Assembly (NCBI GenBank): GCA_910584035.1
Contig: CAJTZR010000062.1
Location: forward strand, 1 to 10,918
Reading direction: 5' to 3'
DNA from: an uncultured Christensenella sp.
Lineage (GTDB): Bacteria > Bacillota > Clostridia > Christensenellales > UBA3700
Length of the DNA: 10,918 nt
A program made the position numbers and the translations under genes. Every line of letters begins with the position of its first letter. The stretch's first letter is position 1. Shown piece after piece: positions 1 to 9,783 of the stretch. The notes beneath the pieces are model-generated. The model was given only the letters and a program-made list of their open reading frames with translations. It ran no database searches and was not told where the DNA came from.

Positions 1-1
1 T

Positions 2-2599
2 ATGGAAAAACTTACATCTGACAGAAGTTTACACTGCGGTGGTGTTTCTGCTGGTGATATGTTGATAACTATTTCAAGAATGGATGAATTTACTAGCAAA
101 TATAGCGTTGTAGGTCCTGCTATTTATGCAGTTATCAAAGCAGATGGTTACTTGTTTGTAGGTTTAACAGATTACTTGATTAACACAATTGCAGGTATTT
201 CCATTGCAGGTGCTGTAGGTTGGATTAACTTAAACTTAAACATCAAACAAACTATTAAAGATTTAGTTGGTGATGTGTTTGTATCTACAGCAGATGAGGG
301 GGGCAATAACGTTCAAACAACTGGTGAAAAGGAACTTAACGAATTGTTTAGTAACCTTGACGCAATGTCATTGCTAAACGGCATTACATTAACAATGTAT
401 GACGTTAAAAATATTAGAATTAATGTTGAACTAAATTCTGGTAATTTCAATAAATTGGTTAAAGATTTATTTGGTGCTTTAAGAGGTTTAAAACTTAGCC
501 TTGCTGGTGCAAATGTTACCGTTGGTAACTTGAACTACACTCCAGAAGATGGCTTAGCATTTAATGATAGAATTTGGAGCAACTTGATTAGACCAATCGT
601 TGAAGGTGCTGCAGGTGGTTTAGGTATCCCAGGATTTTTAGTAAATGCAGCATTGAATGGTGATATTCAATACAACATTAAGGACTTGTTATCAAGACTA
701 CTACCATTACCAGCATTTGGTGAGGGTGAATTGAACGCAAATGTTTGGTTGCTAAATGGTAAATTGGATAATATCCAACTAATCGGTTATGAGGCTGGTA
801 ACAAAACTGATATTCAACGTCAAAGATTTGAGTTGAGGATATTCAACGATATGTCTAAACAAGCATTCTTTGGTGATATGAATTATCTTGACTTGAATAA
901 TGCACAATTGCAATTACCATATGTAACTTTTGATGCAACTTTGGATACTGAAGCTGAATTCCTAAGTCAATTTATGAACAAGGCTTACAGACCAGATAAA
1001 GGATATATGTACTACTATGCTGATAGACAACAATATGCTGGAAAACCAGAATATTTGCTAAATAGCGATGCTTATGCAGATTGGTACATTACCGCATATA
1101 GCCCAACTGGCTTTGGTGCAGATGATACTCAAACATTTGCTGGCAACGGAGTATTCTTTAAAAATAAAGATAGAAACGATATGTCTGGCTTTAAGAATAA
1201 TGACGGAAGTTGGAAATCTGGTTACTATATTGCAACTGGTAGAGCAAATATAAGTGGTACTCCAGTTACAACTACAGTAAAAATATACTTTGAGGATAGC
1301 AGAGAATTGCTAAATCATACTGACACTGTAGTACGTGACATTGTTGTACACGCTGGTGAAAGCTTGCCAGATACAGTTGTATTAGAAAATAAGACTTTGA
1401 ATAAAATAGTTTATGTTAAAAAGTATCGTGCTGACGGAACACAAAAATTTGAGTTTATCGGTGCAACACCATCTGGCTTTGATGCAGCAGATTTAAGGGC
1501 AGAAGTTAGATTTATCTATCCAAACAATGGCGGTGCTAAGAGATTAATTGTAAACGTACATTGGGATAACAGACGCTTAAAACTACTTGACGGCGACAAA
1601 GCGGAAATTGATATTTATAATGCTAAAGAGTTTTATGATAATTTCTACAGCAAAGATAAATTGATGGTTGAAACTTTTGACGGCAGAAAACTTGAGTACG
1701 AAGTTGAAAGTATTACAGCTAAAGACCAATTGTTTACTGTGACAAATGGCGTTGTAAGCTACAGCAATATTAACCAATGGTACACTGGCTTTAAAACTGA
1801 AGTTAGAGTAAAACTTAAAGGTTATGATGAAACTATCGTTCGTGAAGTTGATGTTAGAGCTAGAAAAGCAACAGCTGTATACATTAATGGTAGAAATACT
1901 ATCTCTCTAAATACTTTGCAAAGCAAGAACGATTTGCCTAAGTCTGCAATGGTATTCTTTGAGAATGGTGACTCTGGCACTTACGAGATTGTTGAGGATA
2001 GTTGGACTGGTGTTAATGGCAATTTGGGTGTTGCTGGTAATTATAATGTTACTTTCAAAATCAAACTTGCTTTTGATACTCAAACTGGCTTAAATACAAT
2101 TGGTAATAGCCCTTATACAATTAAGTTGAGTATTAAGGATAGCAATATCAATTATGTAGCTCTAAGCAAAGATGTGCTAGATAGCGGTGATAAATATCAT
2201 ACAATCTCTTATATGGATTATGCAAGCGGTCAGTTTGAACAATATATCGAGAACTTTGATATCTGGCTAAAAACAACTAATAATACTGTTGTTGATTATA
2301 ATGATACAATTAAGTATATTACTCGTTGGGAGCGTACAGGTTATGTAACTATATATAATTATGAGGACTACAACAAATTAAATGCAGATATTAAAGCATT
2401 GTATACTCCGATATATGAAACTATTAAAAACTATGACATTAATGTAGATGGTTCAGTTGGTATTAATGGCGGAAAGATAAAGATTTCTATTACATTGTAT
2501 TTCCACCAAGCTAATACAAATAATACTGCCCCAATATTAAATAATGGCAATGCAAAAACAGCTTATATTTACTTTAATGTTTTAGCAAAAGGGCAATAA
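2..2599 (+). CDS. Large secreted protein, C-terminal part (5' end outside window)
   Basis: I do not recognise a named family. The reading frame is open from the window edge and ends at TAA 2597-2599. The ATG at 2 has no visible ribosome binding site, and no signal peptide follows it, so it is probably an internal Met of a longer protein. Residues about 70-265 alternate beta-like stretches with amphipathic helices (INLNLNIKQTIKDLVGDVF near 75; NFNKLVKDLFGALRGLKLSL near 148; DIQYNIKDLLSRLL near 221), a repeated plan that might form a lipid-binding-like fold, but this is only inference. Residues about 415-715 look like consecutive Ig-like beta modules, with the phrases VTTTVKIYFEDSRELL, VVRDIVVHAGESLPDTVV and AGNYNVTFKIKLAF. 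The protein is rich in Asn, Tyr and Asp, has a single Cys (residue 12), and has no C-terminal membrane helix, LPXTG or SLH motif, so it may be released or bound non-covalently. The next gene starts 31 bases downstream with no terminator between, which suggests co-expression. Confidence is high that this is a gene and low on its role. Confidence 0.85.
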   Translation: MEKLTSDRSLHCGGVSAGDMLITISRMDEFTSKYSVVGPAIYAVIKADGYLFVGLTDYLINTIAGISIAGAVGWINLNLNIKQTIKDLVGDVFVSTADEGGNNVQTTGEKELNELFSNLDAMSLLNGITLTMYDVKNIRINVELNSGNFNKLVKDLFGALRGLKLSLAGANVTVGNLNYTPEDGLAFNDRIWSNLIRPIVEGAAGGLGIPGFLVNAALNGDIQYNIKDLLSRLLPLPAFGEGELNANVWLLNGKLDNIQLIGYEAGNKTDIQRQRFELRIFNDMSKQAFFGDMNYLDLNNAQLQLPYVTFDATLDTEAEFLSQFMNKAYRPDKGYMYYYADRQQYAGKPEYLLNSDAYADWYITAYSPTGFGADDTQTFAGNGVFFKNKDRNDMSGFKNNDGSWKSGYYIATGRANISGTPVTTTVKIYFEDSRELLNHTDTVVRDIVVHAGESLPDTVVLENKTLNKIVYVKKYRADGTQKFEFIGATPSGFDAADLRAEVRFIYPNNGGAKRLIVNVHWDNRRLKLLDGDKAEIDIYNAKEFYDNFYSKDKLMVETFDGRKLEYEVESITAKDQLFTVTNGVVSYSNINQWYTGFKTEVRVKLKGYDETIVREVDVRARKATAVYINGRNTISLNTLQSKNDLPKSAMVFFENGDSGTYEIVEDSWTGVNGNLGVAGNYNVTFKIKLAFDTQTGLNTIGNSPYTIKLSIKDSNINYVALSKDVLDSGDKYHTISYMDYASGQFEQYIENFDIWLKTTNNTVVDYNDTIKYITRWERTGYVTIYNYEDYNKLNADIKALYTPIYETIKNYDINVDGSVGINGGKIKISITLYFHQANTNNTAPILNNGNAKTAYIYFNVLAKGQ

Positions 2600-2620
2600 A
2601 ATGGGCTTAAACTGATTTTT

Positions 2621-2626
2621 AGGAGG
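2621..2626 (+). promoter_or_regulatory. Ribosome binding site AGGAGG
   Basis: A perfect AGGAGG lies four bases (AATT) before the ATG at 2631. It fixes the start of the giant gene. The ATG opens directly into a basic stretch (RESVKNKRK) and a hydrophobic segment, as expected for a true N-terminus of an exported protein. The whole gap between the two genes is 31 bases and has no hairpin, so this site probably serves an internal cistron of an operon. Confidence 0.9.
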
Positions 2627-2630
2627 AATT

Positions 2631-5600
2631 ATGAGAGAATCAGTAAAAAATAAAAGAAAAATAGCATTTATCGCTATTGCCATATTGTTAACAATGCTAA
2701 TGGGCATTACCTTTGGACTATTACCAAATAGTCCAAAGGGTGATACCCAAGTTGGTACTGTTGGATATAATGACAATACGGTTAGCGGTAGTGAGGTGTT
2801 ATTCGATGTTGGTAGTGAGATTGGTAAAGCTAAAGGCACGCCAAGCGGTACTATTTATTATGTTAATAATTCAAATTGGGACACTTATAAGAGATATGAA
2901 TCAGGTACATTAGTGTTAACTGAAGACTTGAATATTACTTATAATGATTATGATACCTTATATTTCAAACCTATTTTAGATGGTAATGGTCATAAAATTA
3001 AGATAAATAGTCCTGCTAGTTGGAAACAACAACCAAAAGTTATGAATGGTAATGGAAGCAGTAAGGATAATGCGGATGCCGCCGCTATTGATGGTGGTAC
3101 TTATGATTACTATATGGGTGCTTTTGCAAGTATAAATGCTGGTACTATTAAAAATGTTACCTTTGAATTAACTGGTGATTATTACCCAAGTTGTTACAGA
3201 TATGAAGGTATCTTTGGCGTAGGTGGTGTTTGCGGTAAAAATATTGGCACTATTGACAATGTAAAATTGATTATTAAAAGTGGTGCTAAATTAAGAGGAA
3301 TATATGAGACTACTCCAGCTGACAATAATGGTAGCAGAGCGATTATGGGTGGTATTTGTGCCAACCAATCTGGTACATTAACAAATGTTCACGTGGAAAT
3401 GGAAGATAATTCCGTAATGTCAATTGACCATAAAACTGCTACTTGGTATGATAGAAATTATGAAATCAAAGATAATGGTATGTGTGCCTCAATTATTGGT
3501 GGTGTTTATGGTGCTTACACAAGTGAAACTGCTCGTAACAATACTTATAACCTTTCATTTACTGGAGCACAAACTTCAACAATACAAGCTTTAAATAGTG
3601 ATAGAGCTCCATCTGGTAGCGGAACTTGGCCATATAATCAGCAGTGCTATAACAAACGTCTTTTCCAAGCTTATGGTTCTATAGCGGGCTTAAGTGTACA
3701 AAGTGTTAAAGGTGTATTTTCTCAATTTAGAGGTAAATTTGTTGTAAATAAGTTAGGCGAATTGAATGGTAACGCACACTTTGTAAGTGATTTTGCTGAC
3801 AAACAATATTTAGCATTTGCAGGTGAACCTACTGGTTACTATCACAATGGTAGGAACACTAATGGAGTTACACCTAATTTAAATATGTGTACCGCTACAC
3901 AATATGCAAATTATTTTGGTTTGTTTAGTACTAGTAGTGCTAGTGCAATGCGTTCTTATCCATCAACTGATGGTCAGTCACACAAAACTTCAGACGGAAC
4001 TAATAATTCCTTAAATAGGATAAAATATCAAAATTATTACTTGGATAAATTTGGTCATATATCATTTAACTTCCAATACGTAGCTCCAACTGCTGGAAAT
4101 TCCACTGCTGGTATGTTAAATGTTAAAAAAATTATTACTAATGGTAGTGGTCCAAATTCAAGCAAACCATTTACTGCAAATGATGTAATTTGGGATGTAA
4201 CTGCTAAAGGTAATATTGATAATACTACTTACTCTGAAAATACAACTATAGCTGGTTATAACACAGCACTTTATGGCTATGGTAGGTCAATTGACTTTGT
4301 AGTTAAAATTGACAGAATGGACTATTATTTACAATTTACAACTGGTAAAAAGTTTAATAGTTTGTCACTAACCAATCAGCTTGAATATACTGGTAATTCA
4401 TATGCAACAACATATCCATCTCAAGCAATAACAACTAATATTTCAAATGAGCTTACAGATAACAATGGTGATGCAAACATTAACTTTGGTTTAAATGTAA
4501 ACTATAGGAAAGCAGATGGTGAAACAACTTTTGAAGATGGAACATCATTCTTGCAATATCCAAAAGAGGCAAGGACAATTGTAATTGTAGATAAAGACAA
4601 TCCAGCTTTTGCATATTTTAATGCTGAAAGACGTGTTTGCATATCACGTATCACTGTAAATGATTTCCGTATTAAACCAGTTCAAATTCAGACAAGTGGT
4701 ATCACATACGACAATGCTGGTTGGAGTGGTAAAGATGCTAATGGTAATGTTATTGGTAAAAATGTAACTATCAAATTCCCAACAACAAATGATAAAGCTG
4801 TTGAGGGTGCGGTAGATAAAATTGAGTACTGGAAAGATGGTGACGAAACACCTACAAGTGTTGCAGTAACTGGCTTTACATACGCAAATGGTTTTACTTT
4901 TAACATTAAGGAGGAAACTCTTAAATCTGCAGTGTTAAATGGTACTATCTACAAATTTAAACTTTATAAAAACAACAATCCAGTTGCATATGTTGATAAT
5001 GCAGCTAAGGATGCGTTTGATTTAAAAAATAGCTCTGGTATTGGTGTAAAAATTGATACTCAAGCTCCAAAATTTAACGATGAAACAATAGCTTTCTGGA
5101 AAGAAACATTTAAAGATAAACCAGATGTATGGTATGGTTATGACTTTAAAAAAGCAATGAAATTTGATGATACATTTACAGATGATGACGGAAATGCTTT
5201 CGGTTCTGGTGTAAAAACAATAAGATTTGTTACTGTTAACGGAAATACTGAAACAGAAGCTGGTGCTGATTGGAATAGGTCATACAATGCTGGTGCTGGT
5301 TTTGACATTACAACTAATACATTCACATATAATACTGCAGCAAAATACAAAGTTGTAATTACTGACTGGGCAGGCAATCCAGCTACTTATGAGTTTACAA
5401 CACAAATTGATATATTTGATTATACACAAATAGGAGATAAATTAACTGGTAAAATAGAATATGAAACTAAAGATGGTAAGTATACACCTGGTACAAGAGT
5501 AACTGAAACTGTAAATGTAATTGTAGATACAAGTGCAATTTACACAAATGATAATTCAAGAGGTTATGTAAGTTTTGCACCAGCTGAGAATGACCCTTAT

Positions 5601-8600
5601 GCTTCAAGTACTAACAATACTACTGGTAATGCGTCATATAATATGACTAGCAAAAAATGGACTGCGGAGATTAAGTCAACCTTCAATCCTACTGGTGAGG
5701 ATGCTAGCTTTACTGGTGTACAATACGCATTAACATTTAAAAGTAAGACAGTTGATGAAAATGGTAACAATTACACTGCAGTTTACACTATTGGTAAAAT
5801 TTGGGTAGGACGTAATCCGATTGTACTTTTTGAGAGTGATATTAACTTTAAAGGCATAACTCCTGGAGAGTTTGTAAAAATTTATGATGGTAGCAGCAAG
5901 TTGTTCACTGCTGAAAATGTAGACTTAAAAAATTATGTTGATTTAAATTTAACTCAAAGCAGACTAGCCGATATTAATGCTATACTTGCTGACTATTCTA
6001 CTATTACTTGGGATGCAAGTGAGTTGTATGAATATCTAGATATTAGGTCAATGAAATTCTATCAATCTGACCAAATAACTGACGAGGCAATCAATTCTAA
6101 CGAGGGCAAAGCTGATTACTATTTAGTAGTTGAGATTTGGGCACAAGATGGTCAGGACTTTGCATTAGCAAGGAACAGATACACATTTGCAGTAGCTGAT
6201 GATGGTGGCAATACAAACTCATATTACTTTGATGGTACAATGACTCCAATGAAACGTATTGGAATTAATAAAGTTACATTAGGCAGTGTGTCAATTAACG
6301 AAATGGTTACTAGATATGGTGATAACACTATTGGTAACTTGCCAGAGTTCAAGCTAACTGCAACTGGTTTGGTTGGTGACGATATTACAGCTGATTTAAC
6401 TACTGTATTACCAGTAACATTTAGCGTAAGTGCATTTGATGGTTTATCTGAAAGTGCATATCCTAATGCTGGTAAGTATCAAGTTATTGCAAATGAAGTA
6501 AATTGGGTTAACTACAAATTTGATGGTATAATTGATGGTGATTGGGTAATTACCAAGTATGAGATTACAGACATTACTGTAAATAATGAGATAAACAGCA
6601 TTACATCATATGAGGTACCAAACATTACAGCTACATTTGTAGATGCATTTGGTGTAACACAATACTTAAAAGTTATTTACAAAAATACTGATTTTGAGGA
6701 AGTTAAGTTTGAGCACGGTAAGAGAATGCCATTAGGAAAATACTATTATGTAATTCTTGTGGAAAGTGATACTGATGCTGGCATAGCACTTAATTATACA
6801 AGTATAGTACTACCTAACTCATTGATTGGTAACTTTATGGTTGTAGGTGATACAATTGTATTTGGTGAGCATTTTGGGTTCCGTAACTGGAATGAAAACA
6901 CTGGTAGAATTGAATTGACATTCAAAAATGGTTTTTATGACATTAAGGAGTTAATTGATTACTACGATTCAGGTTTAAGAGGTAGAATTAAAATATACTA
7001 CGGCTTTGACCAATTTGACACTACAACTGTAAATGAGGTTGGTAGTTACTTTGTAAGAGTTGTAATTGACGCAAATGACAGATATGCGGAGTTTGAGGAC
7101 ACATTCAGTGTATATGTGGGTAAAGCTACTGTTACAACTAGTGTGAATGATTTAGTTCCACCAGCTAATTTGACATATGACAACAAAGTACACGCTTTGA
7201 CATCTGACAATATTAGTGACGAGTTGAAAACAACTTTGAACGGATATTTAACTGATGAAGAGAAAAAACTTGGTGATTACAAAGCTAACTTTGAGTTTGA
7301 GTTTAAATATTCACGTGGAATAAACAACGATTTTGACCCAAGCAAGATTATTGATGCTGGCGAGTATGGTGTTACAATGACTATTACTGGCAAGAACATT
7401 GAAAACATTGTAATTAAGAGTGAATATGAAATTGCAAAACTTGATTTAAGTGTAGAGTTTGACTTTACTAAACTTGACAGCAGTATTACTGTTGAGGAAA
7501 ACACAGACCCTAACAAGAACTTTGCATATAAATTGACAAAGACATTTGACACTAAAGGTGTTAATGTTAAAGTTAAAGATAGCTTCTTAAGCAAACTTAC
7601 TGAGCTTACTGCTAATCACGATTGGACAAATCACAGCTTTGACTCTAACGATTTTGCAAATGCTGGTACACACCACGCAGTATACAAGTTTGAGGGTATA
7701 CTTGACAATCCTTGCATTAATTTAATTAACAATGTTGTTGAGGTACAAATTAATAAAGCAGTTGTTAAACTTGACTTAAATGGTGTAAATATTGACACTA
7801 CATATGATAAACTTGTTAATGGTGAGATTAGTACTCAATTAAAATATGAGGACCTTGCAAAAATAAGAGATTTAGGTGTTAATTTAGATGAGATTAAGTT
7901 AAACATTAATAAATATATTACTTCACAAGCTGTTGTAAACATTACTGATTTAAGTGATGAGAATAATCCAATAGTTGGTGTTAAAGTAGTAAAAGCAAAT
8001 GATAGAGCATACGAGATTAAAGTAGAGCTTGACCATAGGAACGTAGCTATTTCAAACAATATTATAAGCATTAAAGTTGCTAGAGGTAGCATTGATGTTA
8101 ACAATATTGGTTTGGCAGCAACTTATAGATACAATGGTTCTGACTTAACTGAGGATGTTGTTGGTGACTCATTCAAGGTTGAATATACTGGTAGCGGTAT
8201 TGTATTTGATATTAGCGAAAAAGGTATTGCATATCTTGAGAGCAAAGGACTTGCTATACGTGGTACTGACTACAATGGCAAAGTAGTTAGATTTGAGGAC
8301 TCAGAACCTCTTGATGAGGTTGTTTCAGTAGGCAAATACAAATACCTATTTGAGGTTACTAACGAAAACTACAAATATGCTGTTTTGACTATCAACATTG
8401 AGATTGAAAAGAAACAAATAAGCGAGTATGTTGGTGTATTTGATACTAATACTTGGTACATTCGTGAGGGTGGTAAAGAAAAGTATGACACTACAAGTGA
8501 CATTGCAGCTTATAGCGTACCAAACGATGAGGATAATGAGTTAGGTTTAATCTATCGCCGTAAATATGTTGGTGAAAATTTAACTAATGCTGAAGACTTT

Positions 8601-9725
8601 ATGAACTTTATTAGAACTGGTAAAGATTATACTCAACAATTCTACTCAATGAGATTGCGTGACCACGATAAGCTAATTGCTGAAGGCTTTACTATTAAGT
8701 ATTATTATAATGGTGTTGAGGCTATTGGTATATCACAAGCTGGTTACCACAAAGTAACAGCAGTTATTAGTAAGGGTGACCCTAACTGGGCTGACAAGAC
8801 TGTTGAGTTATACAAGCTTGACGCTAATGGTAACTTTACTTATACAGATTCTTTAGTATCTAGTGATAGCAACAAAGTTGAGTATAAGAGAAATAAAGTT
8901 GTTATGACTTTGGATGTTGCAAAAGCAGAGTTACAAGAAGAGGTTGACATTATTTCAAAACAACTTCAACTTGAGCCTATAACTAAAGAATATAAAAACG
9001 AAGCTGTATCTACTGGGTATACTGACGAGCAAAAACGTATCTTGCAAAATAAGATGTACAGACCACTAATTTCTGGTAGTAACTCAACTTACGCACCTAC
9101 TTATAATACTGGTAGTTATACAAATGCGGGTGAGTACGCAATTCCAATTTTATTAGTAATGCAAAATGAGCTTAACGAGAATGACCCTAACTACGAGCAA
9201 GCAGAAATGGAAACATCAATTACTATTAGTCCTATTAAAGTTGATATTTTCTTTGAGTATGATGAAAAATTCAAGGATAGTAAGGGTAACGTAAGGTACA
9301 ATGAAGGTTCAGATATAAAAATTCAAGCTTATTACATTGATTTCTTTGGACAAAAGGTATATATTGATTCAATCAATATAGAGGTTATCAGTGGTTCTGG
9401 CGAGGAAATTGACTTCTCATCTCCAAAACGTGACGAAGAATCTGGTGAAGTATTGTATGTACCTAACAGATATCAAGCATCAGTAACAATTAACGATACT
9501 AACTATGTATTTGATGAGGAAGCAATGGATGAAAATGGAAATCCTGTAAATGCATTTAGATTTAGTATTAAAAATCAAAGTGGAACTACAAATACAGTAT
9601 TGTACATTTTACTTGCTGTTGCAATCGTAATGTTAATTATTGCTGCATTCGTTACAGTTTATATGATTAGAATGTTCAACCCAGCTGTTCAAGAAATTGA
9701 TGTTGACATTGATAGTGTGCAATAA
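2631..9725 (+). CDS. Giant membrane-anchored surface protein, beta-helix plus MBG/Ig-like modules
   Basis: A 2364-residue exported protein, probably an adhesin or surface scaffold; no catalytic motif was seen. Residues 1-32 form a signal segment: basic MRESVKNKRK, then a hydrophobic run (11-31) without a clear AXA cleavage site. Residues about 73-370 look like a right-handed beta-helix with GLUG-like rungs (ASINAGTIKNV, GKNIGTIDNV, ANQSGTLTNV). Residues about 540-1210 hold Ig-like modules, including DTQAPKF at 809 and TDWAGN at 911. From about 1211 to 2315 there are tandem MBG-like modules. Their borders carry related strands (VGKATVTTSV 1496, IAKLDLSVEF 1601, INKAVVKLDL 1707, VARGSIDV 1816, IEKKQISEYV 1925, VAKAELQEEV 2096), and most contain an AG-x-Y strand (NAGKYQV, DAGEYGV, NAGEYAI). 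A single transmembrane helix follows at about 2321-2346, then a tail of about 17 residues ending EIDVDIDSVQ. There is no LPXTG or SLH motif, so anchoring looks like a simple membrane helix. The preceding gene probably belongs to the same operon, and a terminator stands 154 bases after the stop. Ligand and function are unknown. Confidence 0.9.
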   Translation: MRESVKNKRKIAFIAIAILLTMLMGITFGLLPNSPKGDTQVGTVGYNDNTVSGSEVLFDVGSEIGKAKGTPSGTIYYVNNSNWDTYKRYESGTLVLTEDLNITYNDYDTLYFKPILDGNGHKIKINSPASWKQQPKVMNGNGSSKDNADAAAIDGGTYDYYMGAFASINAGTIKNVTFELTGDYYPSCYRYEGIFGVGGVCGKNIGTIDNVKLIIKSGAKLRGIYETTPADNNGSRAIMGGICANQSGTLTNVHVEMEDNSVMSIDHKTATWYDRNYEIKDNGMCASIIGGVYGAYTSETARNNTYNLSFTGAQTSTIQALNSDRAPSGSGTWPYNQQCYNKRLFQAYGSIAGLSVQSVKGVFSQFRGKFVVNKLGELNGNAHFVSDFADKQYLAFAGEPTGYYHNGRNTNGVTPNLNMCTATQYANYFGLFSTSSASAMRSYPSTDGQSHKTSDGTNNSLNRIKYQNYYLDKFGHISFNFQYVAPTAGNSTAGMLNVKKIITNGSGPNSSKPFTANDVIWDVTAKGNIDNTTYSENTTIAGYNTALYGYGRSIDFVVKIDRMDYYLQFTTGKKFNSLSLTNQLEYTGNSYATTYPSQAITTNISNELTDNNGDANINFGLNVNYRKADGETTFEDGTSFLQYPKEARTIVIVDKDNPAFAYFNAERRVCISRITVNDFRIKPVQIQTSGITYDNAGWSGKDANGNVIGKNVTIKFPTTNDKAVEGAVDKIEYWKDGDETPTSVAVTGFTYANGFTFNIKEETLKSAVLNGTIYKFKLYKNNNPVAYVDNAAKDAFDLKNSSGIGVKIDTQAPKFNDETIAFWKETFKDKPDVWYGYDFKKAMKFDDTFTDDDGNAFGSGVKTIRFVTVNGNTETEAGADWNRSYNAGAGFDITTNTFTYNTAAKYKVVITDWAGNPATYEFTTQIDIFDYTQIGDKLTGKIEYETKDGKYTPGTRVTETVNVIVDTSAIYTNDNSRGYVSFAPAENDPYASSTNNTTGNASYNMTSKKWTAEIKSTFNPTGEDASFTGVQYALTFKSKTVDENGNNYTAVYTIGKIWVGRNPIVLFESDINFKGITPGEFVKIYDGSSKLFTAENVDLKNYVDLNLTQSRLADINAILADYSTITWDASELYEYLDIRSMKFYQSDQITDEAINSNEGKADYYLVVEIWAQDGQDFALARNRYTFAVADDGGNTNSYYFDGTMTPMKRIGINKVTLGSVSINEMVTRYGDNTIGNLPEFKLTATGLVGDDITADLTTVLPVTFSVSAFDGLSESAYPNAGKYQVIANEVNWVNYKFDGIIDGDWVITKYEITDITVNNEINSITSYEVPNITATFVDAFGVTQYLKVIYKNTDFEEVKFEHGKRMPLGKYYYVILVESDTDAGIALNYTSIVLPNSLIGNFMVVGDTIVFGEHFGFRNWNENTGRIELTFKNGFYDIKELIDYYDSGLRGRIKIYYGFDQFDTTTVNEVGSYFVRVVIDANDRYAEFEDTFSVYVGKATVTTSVNDLVPPANLTYDNKVHALTSDNISDELKTTLNGYLTDEEKKLGDYKANFEFEFKYSRGINNDFDPSKIIDAGEYGVTMTITGKNIENIVIKSEYEIAKLDLSVEFDFTKLDSSITVEENTDPNKNFAYKLTKTFDTKGVNVKVKDSFLSKLTELTANHDWTNHSFDSNDFANAGTHHAVYKFEGILDNPCINLINNVVEVQINKAVVKLDLNGVNIDTTYDKLVNGEISTQLKYEDLAKIRDLGVNLDEIKLNINKYITSQAVVNITDLSDENNPIVGVKVVKANDRAYEIKVELDHRNVAISNNIISIKVARGSIDVNNIGLAATYRYNGSDLTEDVVGDSFKVEYTGSGIVFDISEKGIAYLESKGLAIRGTDYNGKVVRFEDSEPLDEVVSVGKYKYLFEVTNENYKYAVLTINIEIEKKQISEYVGVFDTNTWYIREGGKEKYDTTSDIAAYSVPNDEDNELGLIYRRKYVGENLTNAEDFMNFIRTGKDYTQQFYSMRLRDHDKLIAEGFTIKYYYNGVEAIGISQAGYHKVTAVISKGDPNWADKTVELYKLDANGNFTYTDSLVSSDSNKVEYKRNKVVMTLDVAKAELQEEVDIISKQLQLEPITKEYKNEAVSTGYTDEQKRILQNKMYRPLISGSNSTYAPTYNTGSYTNAGEYAIPILLVMQNELNENDPNYEQAEMETSITISPIKVDIFFEYDEKFKDSKGNVRYNEGSDIKIQAYYIDFFGQKVYIDSINIEVISGSGEEIDFSSPKRDEESGEVLYVPNRYQASVTINDTNYVFDEEAMDENGNPVNAFRFSIKNQSGTTNTVLYILLAVAIVMLIIAAFVTVYMIRMFNPAVQEIDVDIDSVQ
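2701..2749 (+). repeat. Long hairpin inside the coding sequence, after the signal-segment codons
   Basis: CCTTTGGACTATT (2710-2722) and its exact reverse complement AATAGTCCAAAGG (2727-2739) are separated by a 4-base loop, ACCA. With G2740 bulged, pairing continues outwards through 2706-2709 with 2741-2744 (including one G-T pair), and after one mismatch TGGG (2701-2704) pairs with CCCA (2746-2749). The hairpin covers codons 24-40, around the end of the hydrophobic segment. No T-run follows, so it does not look like an intrinsic terminator. Its role is unknown; it could slow ribosomes or be a regulatory mRNA element. Confidence 0.7.
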
Positions 9726-9783
9726 GATAGAGGTTAAAAAGTCTAATTAAAATGCAATGTGGTTATAAACATAAACACGTAAT

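Noticed and set aside
2..4. ATG at position 2 as the true start of the first gene
   Set aside because: It sits at the window edge with no visible ribosome binding site and is not followed by a signal peptide, though the protein looks secreted; an internal Met is more likely.
298..303. Run of six Gs in the first gene as a phase-variation tract
   Set aside because: Six bases is short for slippage-based switching, the tract is in frame (Glu-Gly-Gly), and nothing else at the site suggests switching.
7277..7594. 105-codon minus-strand ORF inside the giant gene
   Set aside because: It is a mirror of the plus-strand coding frame with no start signals; the plus-strand protein is clearly modular and continuous here. 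The same holds for the other short frames inside the two long genes.
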